Of a DNA stretch of 51,545 nt, positions 33,959 to 41,638 are shown in pieces. The stretch spans positions 1 through 51,545 of the forward strand of contig NZ_AUGQ01000017.1 of the NCBI RefSeq assembly GCF_000422745.1. Reading direction: 5' to 3'. Source of the DNA: Microbacterium gubbeenense DSM 15944 (GTDB lineage: Bacteria > Actinomycetota > Actinomycetes > Actinomycetales > Microbacteriaceae). A program made the position numbers and the translations under genes. The notes under the pieces are model-generated. The model did no database searches. It was given only the letters and a program-made list of their open reading frames with translations, and was not told where the DNA came from. Each line of letters begins with the position of its first letter. The first letter of the stretch is position 1.

Positions 33959-33984
33959 GGGCGGCGGGCTTCGGCCCGCCGCCC
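33959..33984 (+). terminator. GC-rich hairpin with TTCG loop
   Basis: The stem is 11 bp, GGGCGGCGGGC (33959-33969) and GCCCGCCGCCC (33974-33984), around a TTCG tetraloop, directly after the dehydrogenase-like gene. A second small hairpin, GCGGGGC/GCCCCGC (34005-34021), follows just before the next ribosome binding site. Both may reduce readthrough into the downstream genes. Confidence 0.75.
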
Positions 33985-34041
33985 TTCTGCCGCAGTACCC
34001 ACTCGCGGGGCGAAGCCCCGCACAGTTCTCGAAGGAGAGAC

Positions 34042-35052
34042 ATGACACACCACGCACACCCGACGGTATCGGCGAAGCCGCTGAGCCGTCGGACAATGCT
34101 GAAGGCGCTCGCGGCCAGCTCGGTCGCGGTCAGCGCTGGATCGATCATCGCGGGCTCCGCCGCGAGCGCGGCCGCTGGCCCCGTTCAAGCGGGCGCCACG
34201 ACCCCGCTCGCGAGCGGATCCCGCCTCGTGCCCACCAACCGCATCGGCATCCAGATGTACACCGTGCGCGACAAGGTGCAGTCCGAGGGCTTCCGCGCCG
34301 TGTTCGAAGAGCTCGCCGACATCGGCTACTCCGAGATCGAGTTCGCGGGCTACGGCCAGGGCACGGGCGACATCTCCATCGCGGAGATCCGCCAGCTGCT
34401 CGACGACAACGGGCTGCGCGCCGTCGGGGCGCACGTCACGCTGACGCCGGAGTCGATCGACAAGGAGATCGAGAACGCGCTCGCGCTCGGAATGCCGTTC
34501 GTCGGCCAGGGCGGGCCGATCACCCGCGGCACCACGAAGGCCGAGTGGCAGCAGGCCGCCCAGACCTGGGCCGAGATGGGCGAGAAGGCCAGGGGCGCGG
34601 GCCTCGGGCTGTACATGCACAACCACTCCGGCGAGTTCCAGTTCACGTCGGACGACCCGAACACGCGCGTCTACGACCTGCTCTGGGAGGACCTGAAGGG
34701 CACGAACGTGACCTTCGAGATGGACGTGTACTGGGCGTACGTCGGCCAGCACCTGTACCCCGGGTTCCAGCCGATCGACTACGTCAAGGCCGATCCCCGC
34801 CGGTTCCAGCTGATGCACCTCAAGGACGGCAAGCTCAACCCCGAGAGCGGCAACGGCTACGACATCATCGAGTTCGGCGCCGGCGACATCCCGTACCAGC
34901 AGTTCCTGACCCAGCTCAAGTCGTTCCGCGGACGTCGGTACGGCATGTACGAGCAGGACAACGCAGCAAACGTTGCCGAGCCCGGCAACGACCTCAACTC
35001 GCTCGGCAACGCACGCCGCAGCTATCAGCAGATCGCCGCCCTGCGCGGCTGA
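34042..35052 (+). CDS. Tat-exported sugar phosphate isomerase/epimerase-like TIM-barrel protein
   Basis: This 336-residue protein carries a twin-arginine signal: LSRRTMLKALAASS, then an Ala/Ser-rich core ending near residue 52. The mature domain is an AP endonuclease 2/xylose-isomerase-like barrel: IGIQMYTVRDKV, GYSEIEFAGYGQG, LRAVGAHVTLTPE, LYMHNHSGEFQF, FEMDVYWAYVG, FQLMHLKDGKL and YGMYEQDNAA, giving His, Glu, Asp and His positions for a metal site. Tat export implies it folds, probably with metal bound, before secretion. That is unusual for a fold mostly used on intracellular phosphorylated sugars, so an extracellular free or keto sugar substrate is more likely. GAAGGAGAGA precedes 34042. 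Confidence 0.85.
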   Translation: MTHHAHPTVSAKPLSRRTMLKALAASSVAVSAGSIIAGSAASAAAGPVQAGATTPLASGSRLVPTNRIGIQMYTVRDKVQSEGFRAVFEELADIGYSEIEFAGYGQGTGDISIAEIRQLLDDNGLRAVGAHVTLTPESIDKEIENALALGMPFVGQGGPITRGTTKAEWQQAAQTWAEMGEKARGAGLGLYMHNHSGEFQFTSDDPNTRVYDLLWEDLKGTNVTFEMDVYWAYVGQHLYPGFQPIDYVKADPRRFQLMHLKDGKLNPESGNGYDIIEFGAGDIPYQQFLTQLKSFRGRRYGMYEQDNAANVAEPGNDLNSLGNARRSYQQIAALRG

Positions 35053-35063
35053 GGAGAATACCC

Positions 35064-36344
35064 ATGAGAATCACCAAGAAGTGGCTTGCCCCCGTCGCCG
35101 TTGCGGCGCTCGCAGGCGGATCCCTCGCGTTCGGCCCCGCAGCGATGGCCGCGGGCGGCGCGACGTGCGCCGAGGACCTCGGAGACACAGCAATCGATGG
35201 CGGCATCGTCGTTCCCGCGGGCGAGACCTGCACGCTGGGCGGCGCCACCATCTCCGGCGGCATCGTCGTCGAGGCGGGCGGATGGCTCGACGCCACATCG
35301 ATCGAGGTCGGCGGCAACGTCGAGGCGATCGACGCCTACGGCGTTTCCATCGACGGATCGAGCGTCGGCGGCGACGTCAGCGTCTACGGCGGCGACCGCG
35401 GCGGATTCGCGTATCTGAACGACCTCGACGTGGCGGGCAGCGTTGCTGCGGGCGGCGTCGACGTCGAGATCACCGACTCGTCGATCGGAAGCGGGCTGCT
35501 CACGCAGTCGGCGCACTACGTGGAGCTGCTGCGCACGTCGGTCACGGGCAACGCCGACCTCGTCGGATCGCCGTTCGGCGCTGTTGTCGCCGGTGCGATC
35601 GTCAAGGGTTCGCTCACGGTCGACGGCTCGCAGCACGAGACGCTGATCGGTGCGACTGCCGACGGCGAGCCGGAGGCCTGGGGCAACCAGATCGACGGCG
35701 ACCTCGTGGTCACCGGCAACACGGGCAACACTCGCGTGGCGGGAACCAACGTCACGGGCACGATCACCGCGTCCGGCAACGACGCGGTCGCCGTGTTCGG
35801 CGCCGGCAACACGGCGGGCGCGGTCGAGGGCGAATACGAGGGCGAGGATCCCGGTGAGGCGGGCGGCGGCGACCAGTCGATCGCCGTCACGGTTCCCCAG
35901 CAGGCCACGGGAGAGCTCGTCTGGGCGCTCGACGGTACGAGCGGCCTCGTCGACCTCGGCGTTGCCGAGAGCCTCGACGACCGCTTCGCTGCCACCGGCG
36001 AGATCGTGCCGATCCGCGTGCTGGACACGCGCGTCGGCAGCCCGTCGTGGTCGCTGACCGCGCAGGTGAGCGACTTCCAGGCCGGCGGCGAGACGATCTC
36101 GAGCAGCTACCTCGGTTGGACGCCGGAGGTGCGCGAGAACGAGGGCGGCGCCGTCGCCGGTGCAGCCATCGACAGCGGCTTCTCCGGCGGCGACGGCCTG
36201 TCGGTGTCTCGCACGCTGGTGCAGGCGAACGAGGGCCACGACCGCGGCGAGTCAGTCACGGGTGCGGGCCTCGACCTGCAGCTCCCGCTCGACACGCCGC
36301 TCGGTACGTACAGCGCGACCGTCACGCTGACGGCGCTCAGCTGA
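35064..36344 (+). CDS. WxL-domain surface protein with beta-solenoid-like repeats
   Basis: This is a 426-residue secreted protein with signal peptide MRITKKWLAPVAVAALAGG to an AMAA cleavage region (~29). Residues ~35-260 are Gly/Val/Asp-rich short repeats (TISGGIVVEAGG, SSVGGDVSVYGG, TNVTGTITASGN) that look like a right-handed beta-solenoid or bactofilin-like stack. After an acidic linker (~262-280) comes a WxL domain (~285-426) with SWSLTAQVSDF, YLGWTPEV and terminal TYSATVTLTAL. WxL domains bind peptidoglycan non-covalently. The start ATG at 35064 follows GAGGAG at 35051. It lies eleven bases after the Tat protein and before a DUF916 protein. Its WxL part is paralogous to the protein at 2972-3571. 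Confidence 0.75.
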   Translation: MRITKKWLAPVAVAALAGGSLAFGPAAMAAGGATCAEDLGDTAIDGGIVVPAGETCTLGGATISGGIVVEAGGWLDATSIEVGGNVEAIDAYGVSIDGSSVGGDVSVYGGDRGGFAYLNDLDVAGSVAAGGVDVEITDSSIGSGLLTQSAHYVELLRTSVTGNADLVGSPFGAVVAGAIVKGSLTVDGSQHETLIGATADGEPEAWGNQIDGDLVVTGNTGNTRVAGTNVTGTITASGNDAVAVFGAGNTAGAVEGEYEGEDPGEAGGGDQSIAVTVPQQATGELVWALDGTSGLVDLGVAESLDDRFAATGEIVPIRVLDTRVGSPSWSLTAQVSDFQAGGETISSSYLGWTPEVRENEGGAVAGAAIDSGFSGGDGLSVSRTLVQANEGHDRGESVTGAGLDLQLPLDTPLGTYSATVTLTALS

Positions 36345-36350
36345 TCGACG

Positions 36351-36380
36351 GTGCGGGGCGGGCTTCGGCCCGCCCCGCAC
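36351..36380 (+). terminator. Hairpin between the WxL and DUF916 genes
   Basis: A perfect 13-bp stem, GTGCGGGGCGGGC (36351-36363) and GCCCGCCCCGCAC (36368-36380), has a TTCG loop. It probably acts as a partial terminator or mRNA stabiliser inside the surface operon. Confidence 0.7.
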
Positions 36381-36404
36381 CTCCCCATTCTTCGAAAGGC
36401 CACC

Positions 36405-37481
36405 ATGACCTCGCTCACTCGCATCCTCTCGCCGCGACGACTCGTCGCGGCGCTCGCCGTCGCGATCCTCTCCATCGGAATCGCTGCCCCCGCCCTCGCC
36501 GCGAGCGAAGAGCAGGAAGCGTCGACGTCGGTGTCGTGGGGCGCGCGCCCGGACGATACCGCTCAGGGCGAGGGCCGCCCGAACTTCATCTACGACGTTG
36601 AGCCGGGCGGCGAGCTGAGCGACGCGATCCTCATCACGAACCGGGGCGAGGAGCCGATCGAGCTGTCCGTGTACGCCGCAGACGGCAAGACGACCTCCGA
36701 CGGCACGCTCGACCTGCTGCCCTCGGGGGAGGAGTCGACCGAACTCGGATCCTGGATCGCCGTCGAGCAGGACGAGGTTGCTCTCGCCCCCGACGAGAGC
36801 GCCTCGATCCCGTTCGACCTCGCCGTTCCCGCGGACGCGCAGCCGGGCGACTACGCCGCCGGCGTCGTCGCGGCGATGCGCGTCGAGGGCGGCGACGGCC
36901 TCATCACCGAGCGCCGCCTCGGATCCCGCGTGCTGCTGCGCGTTGCCGGTGACCTCGCGCCCGCGCTCGAGGTCTCCGACCTTCAAGCGGACTTCTCGGG
37001 CGGTCTGAACCCGTTCCTGCCCGGATCCGCCTCGATCGACGTGACTCTGACCAACACGGGCAACGCGACGCTCGTCGGCGGCGCCGACCTCGCGGTGTCC
37101 GGCCCGTTCGGCTGGGCCGCGCGGGCGGTCGACGTCGGCGAGATCCCCGAGATGCTGCCCGGCACGAGCCTCACGCGCTCGATCGCGGTCACCGAGGCGT
37201 GGCCGCTCGTCCTGTTCAACGCCGATCTCCGAGCAACGGGCGACGTCGTCGTGCGCGAGGGCGCCGTTCCTCCGCCGACTGCGACCGTCACCGACGAGGC
37301 ATCGACGCAGGCCTGGGCCGTGCCGTGGACGATCGTCGCGATCGTCCTGATCATCATCCTGATCGTGGTGTGGCGCGCGGTCGCGGCGAAGCGCCGCAAG
37401 CGCGCGCACGAGGCCGAGGTCGCTCGCGCCGTCGAGAAGGCCCTTGCTGCCTCGCGGGAGAACGAGACCGCCGCGGTGTGA
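36405..37481 (+). CDS. DUF916 / WxL-interacting-type membrane-anchored surface protein
   Basis: This 358-residue protein has a signal peptide (~1-34, ALAAS cleavage), an extracellular DUF916-like region (~40-285; VEPGGELSDAILITNRGEEPIELSVYAADGK, IPFDLAVPADAQPGDYAAGVVAAM), and a second Ig-like part (VTLTNTGNATLVGGADLAVSG). A transmembrane helix (~305-325; AWAVPWTIVAIVLIIILIVVW) leads to a Lys/Arg/Glu tail. It is the paralogue of 1941-2951 and the expected partner of the WxL protein just upstream. The ATG at 36405 follows GAAAGG. The protein likely bridges the membrane to the WxL protein and the cell wall. Confidence 0.78.
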   Translation: MTSLTRILSPRRLVAALAVAILSIGIAAPALAASEEQEASTSVSWGARPDDTAQGEGRPNFIYDVEPGGELSDAILITNRGEEPIELSVYAADGKTTSDGTLDLLPSGEESTELGSWIAVEQDEVALAPDESASIPFDLAVPADAQPGDYAAGVVAAMRVEGGDGLITERRLGSRVLLRVAGDLAPALEVSDLQADFSGGLNPFLPGSASIDVTLTNTGNATLVGGADLAVSGPFGWAARAVDVGEIPEMLPGTSLTRSIAVTEAWPLVLFNADLRATGDVVVREGAVPPPTATVTDEASTQAWAVPWTIVAIVLIIILIVVWRAVAAKRRKRAHEAEVARAVEKALAASRENETAAV

Positions 37482-37505
37482 CCCGGCAGCGCACCCACCA
37501 CGAAC

Positions 37506-37560
37506 CGCGTCCCACGTGGTGCGGGAAACACGGCCTTATTCCCGCACCAAGTGGGGCGCG
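37506..37560. terminator. Long imperfect hairpin between convergent genes
   Basis: Arms of 22 bases (37506-37527 and 37539-37560) pair with two mismatches around an 11-base loop. The sequence sits between the DUF916 gene and the convergent ROK gene, so it can serve both as a terminator. The inner arm GGTGCGGGAA and its partner flank the loop. Its length exceeds a simple terminator and it could also be a dispersed palindromic repeat. Confidence 0.65.
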
Positions 37561-37568
37561 GTCAGGCG

Positions 37569-38750
37569 TCAGGCGTTCGCCGGCGTGAAGGCCGCGATGC
37601 CCTCGGGGGAGAGCGCGTACTGCACCGCGAGCAGGCTCGCGCCGACGACCGCGGCGTGCGAGCCGACCGACGACTGGGCGACCGATAGGTGCTCGGTCGC
37701 GAGCGGCGTCGAGCGCGTGTAGACGATCTCGCGCACGCCGGCGATCAGATGCTCGCCCACGCGAGCCATGGATCCGCCGATCACGATCACCGACGGGTTC
37801 AGCAGGCTGACGGCGACGGTCAGCATCTCGCCGATGTCGCGACCGGCCTGCCGTACGGCCTGGATCGCCGTGAGGTTGCCGCTCTTGACGAGGTCGACGA
37901 CATCGCTGCCGGTCTGGGCGTCGAGGCCCTGGTCTCTCAGCGTGCGGGCGAGGGCGGGGCCGGAAGCGAGCGCTTCGAGGCAGCCGCTGTTGCCGCAGGT
38001 GCAGGGGATGTCGGCGCCGCGTGCGATGCGCACGTGCCCGACGTCGCCCGCGATGCCCTGCGCACCGCGCTGCAGCCGCCCCTCCGACACGATGCCCGCC
38101 CCGATGCCGGTGGCAACCTTCACGAAGAGCAGGTGCTCGCGCACGGGCCACGCGACGGCGCGCTCACCGAGCGCCGAGATGTTCACGTCGTTGTCGACGA
38201 GGACGGGCGCATCGAAGTGCTGGCGCACCCAGCCGGGCACGTCGAAGCGATCCCAGCCCGGCATGATCGGCGGGTTGACGGGCTGCCCCGTCGAGAACTC
38301 GACGGGGCCGGGCAGGCCGATCCCGACGGCGGCGATGTCGCTCGCTGCGCGGCCGGCGTCGTCGAGCATGCGGGCCGCGTTCTCGACGAGCCACGTCAGC
38401 ACCGTCACGGGACCGTCGGAGATCGCGATGTTGTCGCTGTGCTCAGCGAGGATCGCCCCGGTGAGGTCTGTGATCGCGACGGTCGCGTGGGATGCGCCGA
38501 GGTCGGCGGCGATCACGAGCCGCGCCGCCGGATTGAGCGCGAACTGCGAGGGCGGGCGACCGCCCGTCGAGACGCCGTCGGCGACCGGAGCGACGAGCCC
38601 CATCGACATCAGCATGTCCACGCGCGCTGCGATCGTGGAGCGCGCGAGGCCGGTCGACTTCGCCAGCTCTGCGCGGGTGCGAGGCGCTCCGTCGCGCAGC
38701 AGCTGGAACAGGTGTCCGACGCTGCCGCGTCCTGAGGTGGTGTCGCTCAT
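37569..38750 (-). CDS. ROK-family transcriptional regulator
   Basis: This is a 393-residue regulator with an N-terminal winged helix (~8-70; LLRDGAPRTRAELAKSTGLARSTIAARVDMLMSMGLV) and a sugar-kinase-like ROK domain. The latter includes IAADLGASHATVAITDL, GIGLPGPVEFSTG, VLVDNDVNISALGE, a DVGHVRI segment, and the zinc motif CTCGNSGCLE. The kinase-type phosphate loop is altered, as in NagC/XylR-type repressors. It follows the ABC permease gene on the same strand, so it probably controls the divergent importer/Ebo operons at 41.4-41.6 kb. The ligand is inferred to be the imported sugar or cyclitol. Confidence 0.9.
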   Translation of the reverse strand: MSDTTSGRGSVGHLFQLLRDGAPRTRAELAKSTGLARSTIAARVDMLMSMGLVAPVADGVSTGGRPPSQFALNPAARLVIAADLGASHATVAITDLTGAILAEHSDNIAISDGPVTVLTWLVENAARMLDDAGRAASDIAAVGIGLPGPVEFSTGQPVNPPIMPGWDRFDVPGWVRQHFDAPVLVDNDVNISALGERAVAWPVREHLLFVKVATGIGAGIVSEGRLQRGAQGIAGDVGHVRIARGADIPCTCGNSGCLEALASGPALARTLRDQGLDAQTGSDVVDLVKSGNLTAIQAVRQAGRDIGEMLTVAVSLLNPSVIVIGGSMARVGEHLIAGVREIVYTRSTPLATEHLSVAQSSVGSHAAVVGASLLAVQYALSPEGIAAFTPANA

Positions 38751-38771
38751 CTGATCTCCCTGAAATGCGTT

Positions 38772-38800
38772 TCGACGGAAGCCCGGGGGCCTTCCGTCGA
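38772..38800 (-). terminator. Hairpin between ABC permease and ROK gene
   Basis: Ten-bp arms, TCGACGGAAG (38772-38781) and CTTCCGTCGA (38791-38800), surround a 9-base loop. The hairpin lies after the permease stop and before the ROK start, so it ends or attenuates the transporter transcript. Confidence 0.65.
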
Positions 38801-38853
38801 TCGCTTGAAATGTTACGCCGCGAACTCAGCGAGTTTCCCGAGTGCCGCGGACG

Positions 38854-39864
38854 CTATCTGCCGGGCTTCGCGGCGAAGCGCTGCTGGAGCAGCACGGCGA
38901 CCACGATGATGATGCCCTTGGCGACGGCCTGCACGGACGAGGAGAGGTTGAGCTGCACGAACACGTTCGACAGCGTCGCGAAGATGAGCACGCCGAACAC
39001 GGTGCCGGTGATCGTTCCGCGCCCGCCGATGAGCAGGGTGCCACCGACGACGACCGCCGCGATCGCGTCGAGCTCGTAGAGGTTTCCGTGCGTCGAGGTG
39101 CCGGCGGTGGTGCGCGCCAGCATCATGACGCCCGCAATGCCCGCGCACAGGCCGGCGATCGAGTACAGCCACATCGTGTGGCGCTTGACCTTGATGCCGC
39201 TGAGGCGCGCGGCCTCGGGGTTGCCGCCGATCGCGATCGTGCGGCGCCCGAAGGTGGTGCGGTTGAGCACGATCCAGCCGACGGCGGCGACGAGTACGAA
39301 GATCCAGATCAGCACGTCCACGCCCAGGATGTCGACGTTGAACGCCCGCTTGAACTCGCTGGAGTCGACGATGAAGTTGCGGTTGTCGGAGACGAGCTCA
39401 GCGAGACCACGGGCACCGACCATCATTGCGAGGGTCGCCATGAACGCGGCGACCTTGCCGTAGGCCACGACGATTCCGTTGATCAGACCCGCGGCGAACC
39501 CGGTGGCGAGCGCGACGACCACCAGCATGATCCAGTGGGTGTTCTCGACGATCACGTCCTGCATGATGTCGACGGTCGCGACGACCGACGCGAGGCCGAC
39601 GACCGCGCCGACCGACAGGTCGATGCCGCCCGCGAGGATCACGAACGTCATGCCGATGCTGATCACACCGATCACCGACGCCTGGCGCAGGATGACGAGG
39701 ATGTTGTCGAGGCCCGCGAAGCTGGCACCGTCAGTGATCGTTCCGACGAGGAAGATCACCGCGAGGGCGAGGACGAGGCCGAGGTTGCGCCCGACGGATC
39801 CGGAGAGGACTCGCCGGAGGGGCGACTGGGCCGTCTCTGTGGTTTCAGTGGTCTGCGTGCTCAC
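38854..39864 (-). CDS. Ribose/inositol-type ABC transporter permease (RbsC-like)
   Basis: This 336-residue membrane protein has eight to ten helices. Family blocks include GMTFVILAGGIDLSVGAVVGLASV, GLINGIVVAYGKVAAFMATLAMM, NRTTFGRRTIAIGGNPEAARLSGI, and GGTLLIGGRGTITGTVFGVLI. It forms the channel of a CUT2-class importer. A GTG start at 39864 is preferred: it overlaps the ATPase stop as GTGA and has GAAGGGAA upstream. The matching ATPase is immediately upstream, and the binding protein is on the opposite side of the divergent promoter at 41639. Confidence 0.9.
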   Translation of the reverse strand: MSTQTTETTETAQSPLRRVLSGSVGRNLGLVLALAVIFLVGTITDGASFAGLDNILVILRQASVIGVISIGMTFVILAGGIDLSVGAVVGLASVVATVDIMQDVIVENTHWIMLVVVALATGFAAGLINGIVVAYGKVAAFMATLAMMVGARGLAELVSDNRNFIVDSSEFKRAFNVDILGVDVLIWIFVLVAAVGWIVLNRTTFGRRTIAIGGNPEAARLSGIKVKRHTMWLYSIAGLCAGIAGVMMLARTTAGTSTHGNLYELDAIAAVVVGGTLLIGGRGTITGTVFGVLIFATLSNVFVQLNLSSSVQAVAKGIIIVVAVLLQQRFAAKPGR

Positions 39865-41381
39865 GCTGCTGTTCCCTTCATAACGAGATCGAGCACGCCG
39901 TGCTCGTCGATCTCGGAGGAGTCGACTGTGGTCAGGAGGCGCCCATCGCCGATGACGAGCACGGTGTCGGCGAGGCCGAGCACCTCTTCGATCTCGCTCG
40001 AGATCACGACGACGGCATTGCCGGCGTCCGCGAGCGCACGGATCAGGGCATAGATCTCCGCGCGGGCGCCGACGTCGACGCCGCGGGTGGGTTCGTCCAG
40101 CAGCAGGATGCTGCTGCCGTGCACGAGCCAGCGGGCGAGCAGGATCTTCTGCTGGTTGCCGCCGGACAGGGTTCCCGCCGCGCGGGTGGAGTCGGCCGGG
40201 CGCAGCTCGAGCGCGTCGATCTGCTCGTCCGAAACGCGGCGCTCTGCGCGTTCGTCGAGCCAGCCTCCGCGCGCGATGTGCTGGAACGACGAGAGGGTGA
40301 CGTTCTTGAAGATCGGATCCCCGAGGATCAGACCCTGCGACTTGCGCTCCTCGGGGCTCAGCCCGAGGCCCGCCGCGATGGCGGCCGTCACGGATCCGCG
40401 CGGCAGCTTCTTGCCACGCGCCGTGACCGTGCCGCTCGTCGCCTTGCGGGCGCCGTAGACGGTTTCGACGATCTCCGACCGGCCGGAACCGACGAGGCCG
40501 GCCAGGCCGACGATCTCTCCCGCGCGCACGCGGAAATTGACGTCGTCGAACTCGCCGTCGAGCGCGAGGTCTTCGACCTCGAGCATCACGGGAGCATCCG
40601 CCGGCACGCCGGGACGATCGGGGAAGACGTTGAGCACTTCGCGACCGGTCATGTGTTGGATCAGCACATCGGTCGGGGTGTCGGCCACCGAGAGGTTGCT
40701 CGCGGTCGACGCGCCGTCCTTCAGAACGGTGATGCGGTCGCCGATCGTGCGGATCTCCGCGAGGCGGTGGGTGATGTAGATGACCGCGATGCCCTGGGAC
40801 GTGAGCTCTTTGACGACGCGGAAGAGGTTGTCGACCTCTTCGGTGTCGAGCACCGCGGACGGCTCGTCCATGATGATGAGCTCGATGTCGTGCGACAGCG
40901 CGCGGGCCATGCTGACGATCTGCTTCTCGGCCGCGCTCAGCGAACCGACGTCGGCGTTCGGCGACATCGACCCGTGTCCGAGCCGGTGGAGGATCTCGCG
41001 GGTCTTCGCGAACTGCTCGGCGCGGCGCGTGATGCCGCCGCGGGCGAGCTCGTGCCCGAGGAAGATGTTCTCGGCGATCGTGAGGCCGTCGACGACATCG
41101 AGCTCCTGGTACATGGTGGCGATGCCGAGGTCGATGGCCGACTGCGGGCCGTCGATCGCGGCCTTCTCGCCGTGCCACAGCAGCTCGCCCTCATCGGGGG
41201 AGTGCACGCCGGCGAGCACCTTGATCACCGTCGACTTCCCGGCACCGTTCTGGCCGAGGAGGCAGTGCACCTCGCCCGGGGCGACGTCGAGGTCGACACC
41301 GCGGAGCGCGATGACGGACCCGAAGCGCTTCGTGACGCCTCGGACGGAGAGTAATGACGATGGGTGGTCCACTTTGATCAC
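39861..41381 (-). CDS. Ribose/inositol-type ABC transporter double ATPase (RbsA-like)
   Basis: This is a 506-residue protein with two tandem ATPase domains, the CUT2 arrangement. N-half: Walker A GQNGAGKST, signature LSAAEKQIVSMARAL, Walker B LIIMDEPSAVLD. C-half: degenerate Walker A GLVGSGRSE, GLGLSPEERKSQGL, signature LSGGNQQKILLARWL, LLLDEPTRGVDVGA. It powers uptake through the adjacent permease. GTG 41381 starts the homologous region; there is no clear ribosome binding site. TATGTT lies about ten bases upstream as a possible -10 box, so translation may be leaderless. CUT2 importers carry ribose, xylose, inositol and related compounds. Confidence 0.9.
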   Translation of the reverse strand: MIKVDHPSSLLSVRGVTKRFGSVIALRGVDLDVAPGEVHCLLGQNGAGKSTVIKVLAGVHSPDEGELLWHGEKAAIDGPQSAIDLGIATMYQELDVVDGLTIAENIFLGHELARGGITRRAEQFAKTREILHRLGHGSMSPNADVGSLSAAEKQIVSMARALSHDIELIIMDEPSAVLDTEEVDNLFRVVKELTSQGIAVIYITHRLAEIRTIGDRITVLKDGASTASNLSVADTPTDVLIQHMTGREVLNVFPDRPGVPADAPVMLEVEDLALDGEFDDVNFRVRAGEIVGLAGLVGSGRSEIVETVYGARKATSGTVTARGKKLPRGSVTAAIAAGLGLSPEERKSQGLILGDPIFKNVTLSSFQHIARGGWLDERAERRVSDEQIDALELRPADSTRAAGTLSGGNQQKILLARWLVHGSSILLLDEPTRGVDVGARAEIYALIRALADAGNAVVVISSEIEEVLGLADTVLVIGDGRLLTTVDSSEIDEHGVLDLVMKGTAA

Positions 41382-41638
41382 GTGACGAACATAACATGTC
41401 GGGCGCTCGTTGCAACAGGGGAATTTTCGTCCGGCGCGCGGAGTTTCTCCGAAGTACCGATTCCCGGAAGCGCGGCATGGATCCGCGAGCTGACGGCATC
41501 GAGCGCGACTTATAACGATCTTCACGCAAAAGCTGTGCATGCCGACACGAGTTCTGCTAGCGTCGGGCCTGTCGGCGCGGACAGCCCTGTGTGAACCGGG
41601 TGTGTGCCGACCCGTCTGCACCACTTCAAGGAGGAAAC
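41382..41638. promoter_or_regulatory. Divergent promoter region of the importer and Ebo operons
   Basis: These 257 bases separate the leftward ATPase/permease/ROK genes from the rightward binding-protein/Ebo operon. CGGAGTTTCTCCG (41440-41452) is a short inverted repeat and possible operator. AAGGAGGAAAC at the right end is a near-perfect ribosome binding site for 41639. A shared promoter region would give one regulator control over both transcripts. Confidence 0.5.

Noticed and set aside
30848..34096. A 1082-codon open frame on the minus strand
   Set aside because: It is antisense to the secreted dehydrogenase-like gene and is Val/Arg/Asp/Leu-rich, a typical shadow of high-GC coding sequence with no recognisable domain.
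39864..41178. Continuation of the permease frame upstream of the GTG start
   Set aside because: That stretch is the out-of-frame shadow of the ATPase gene; the GTGA overlap and ribosome binding site mark the real start.
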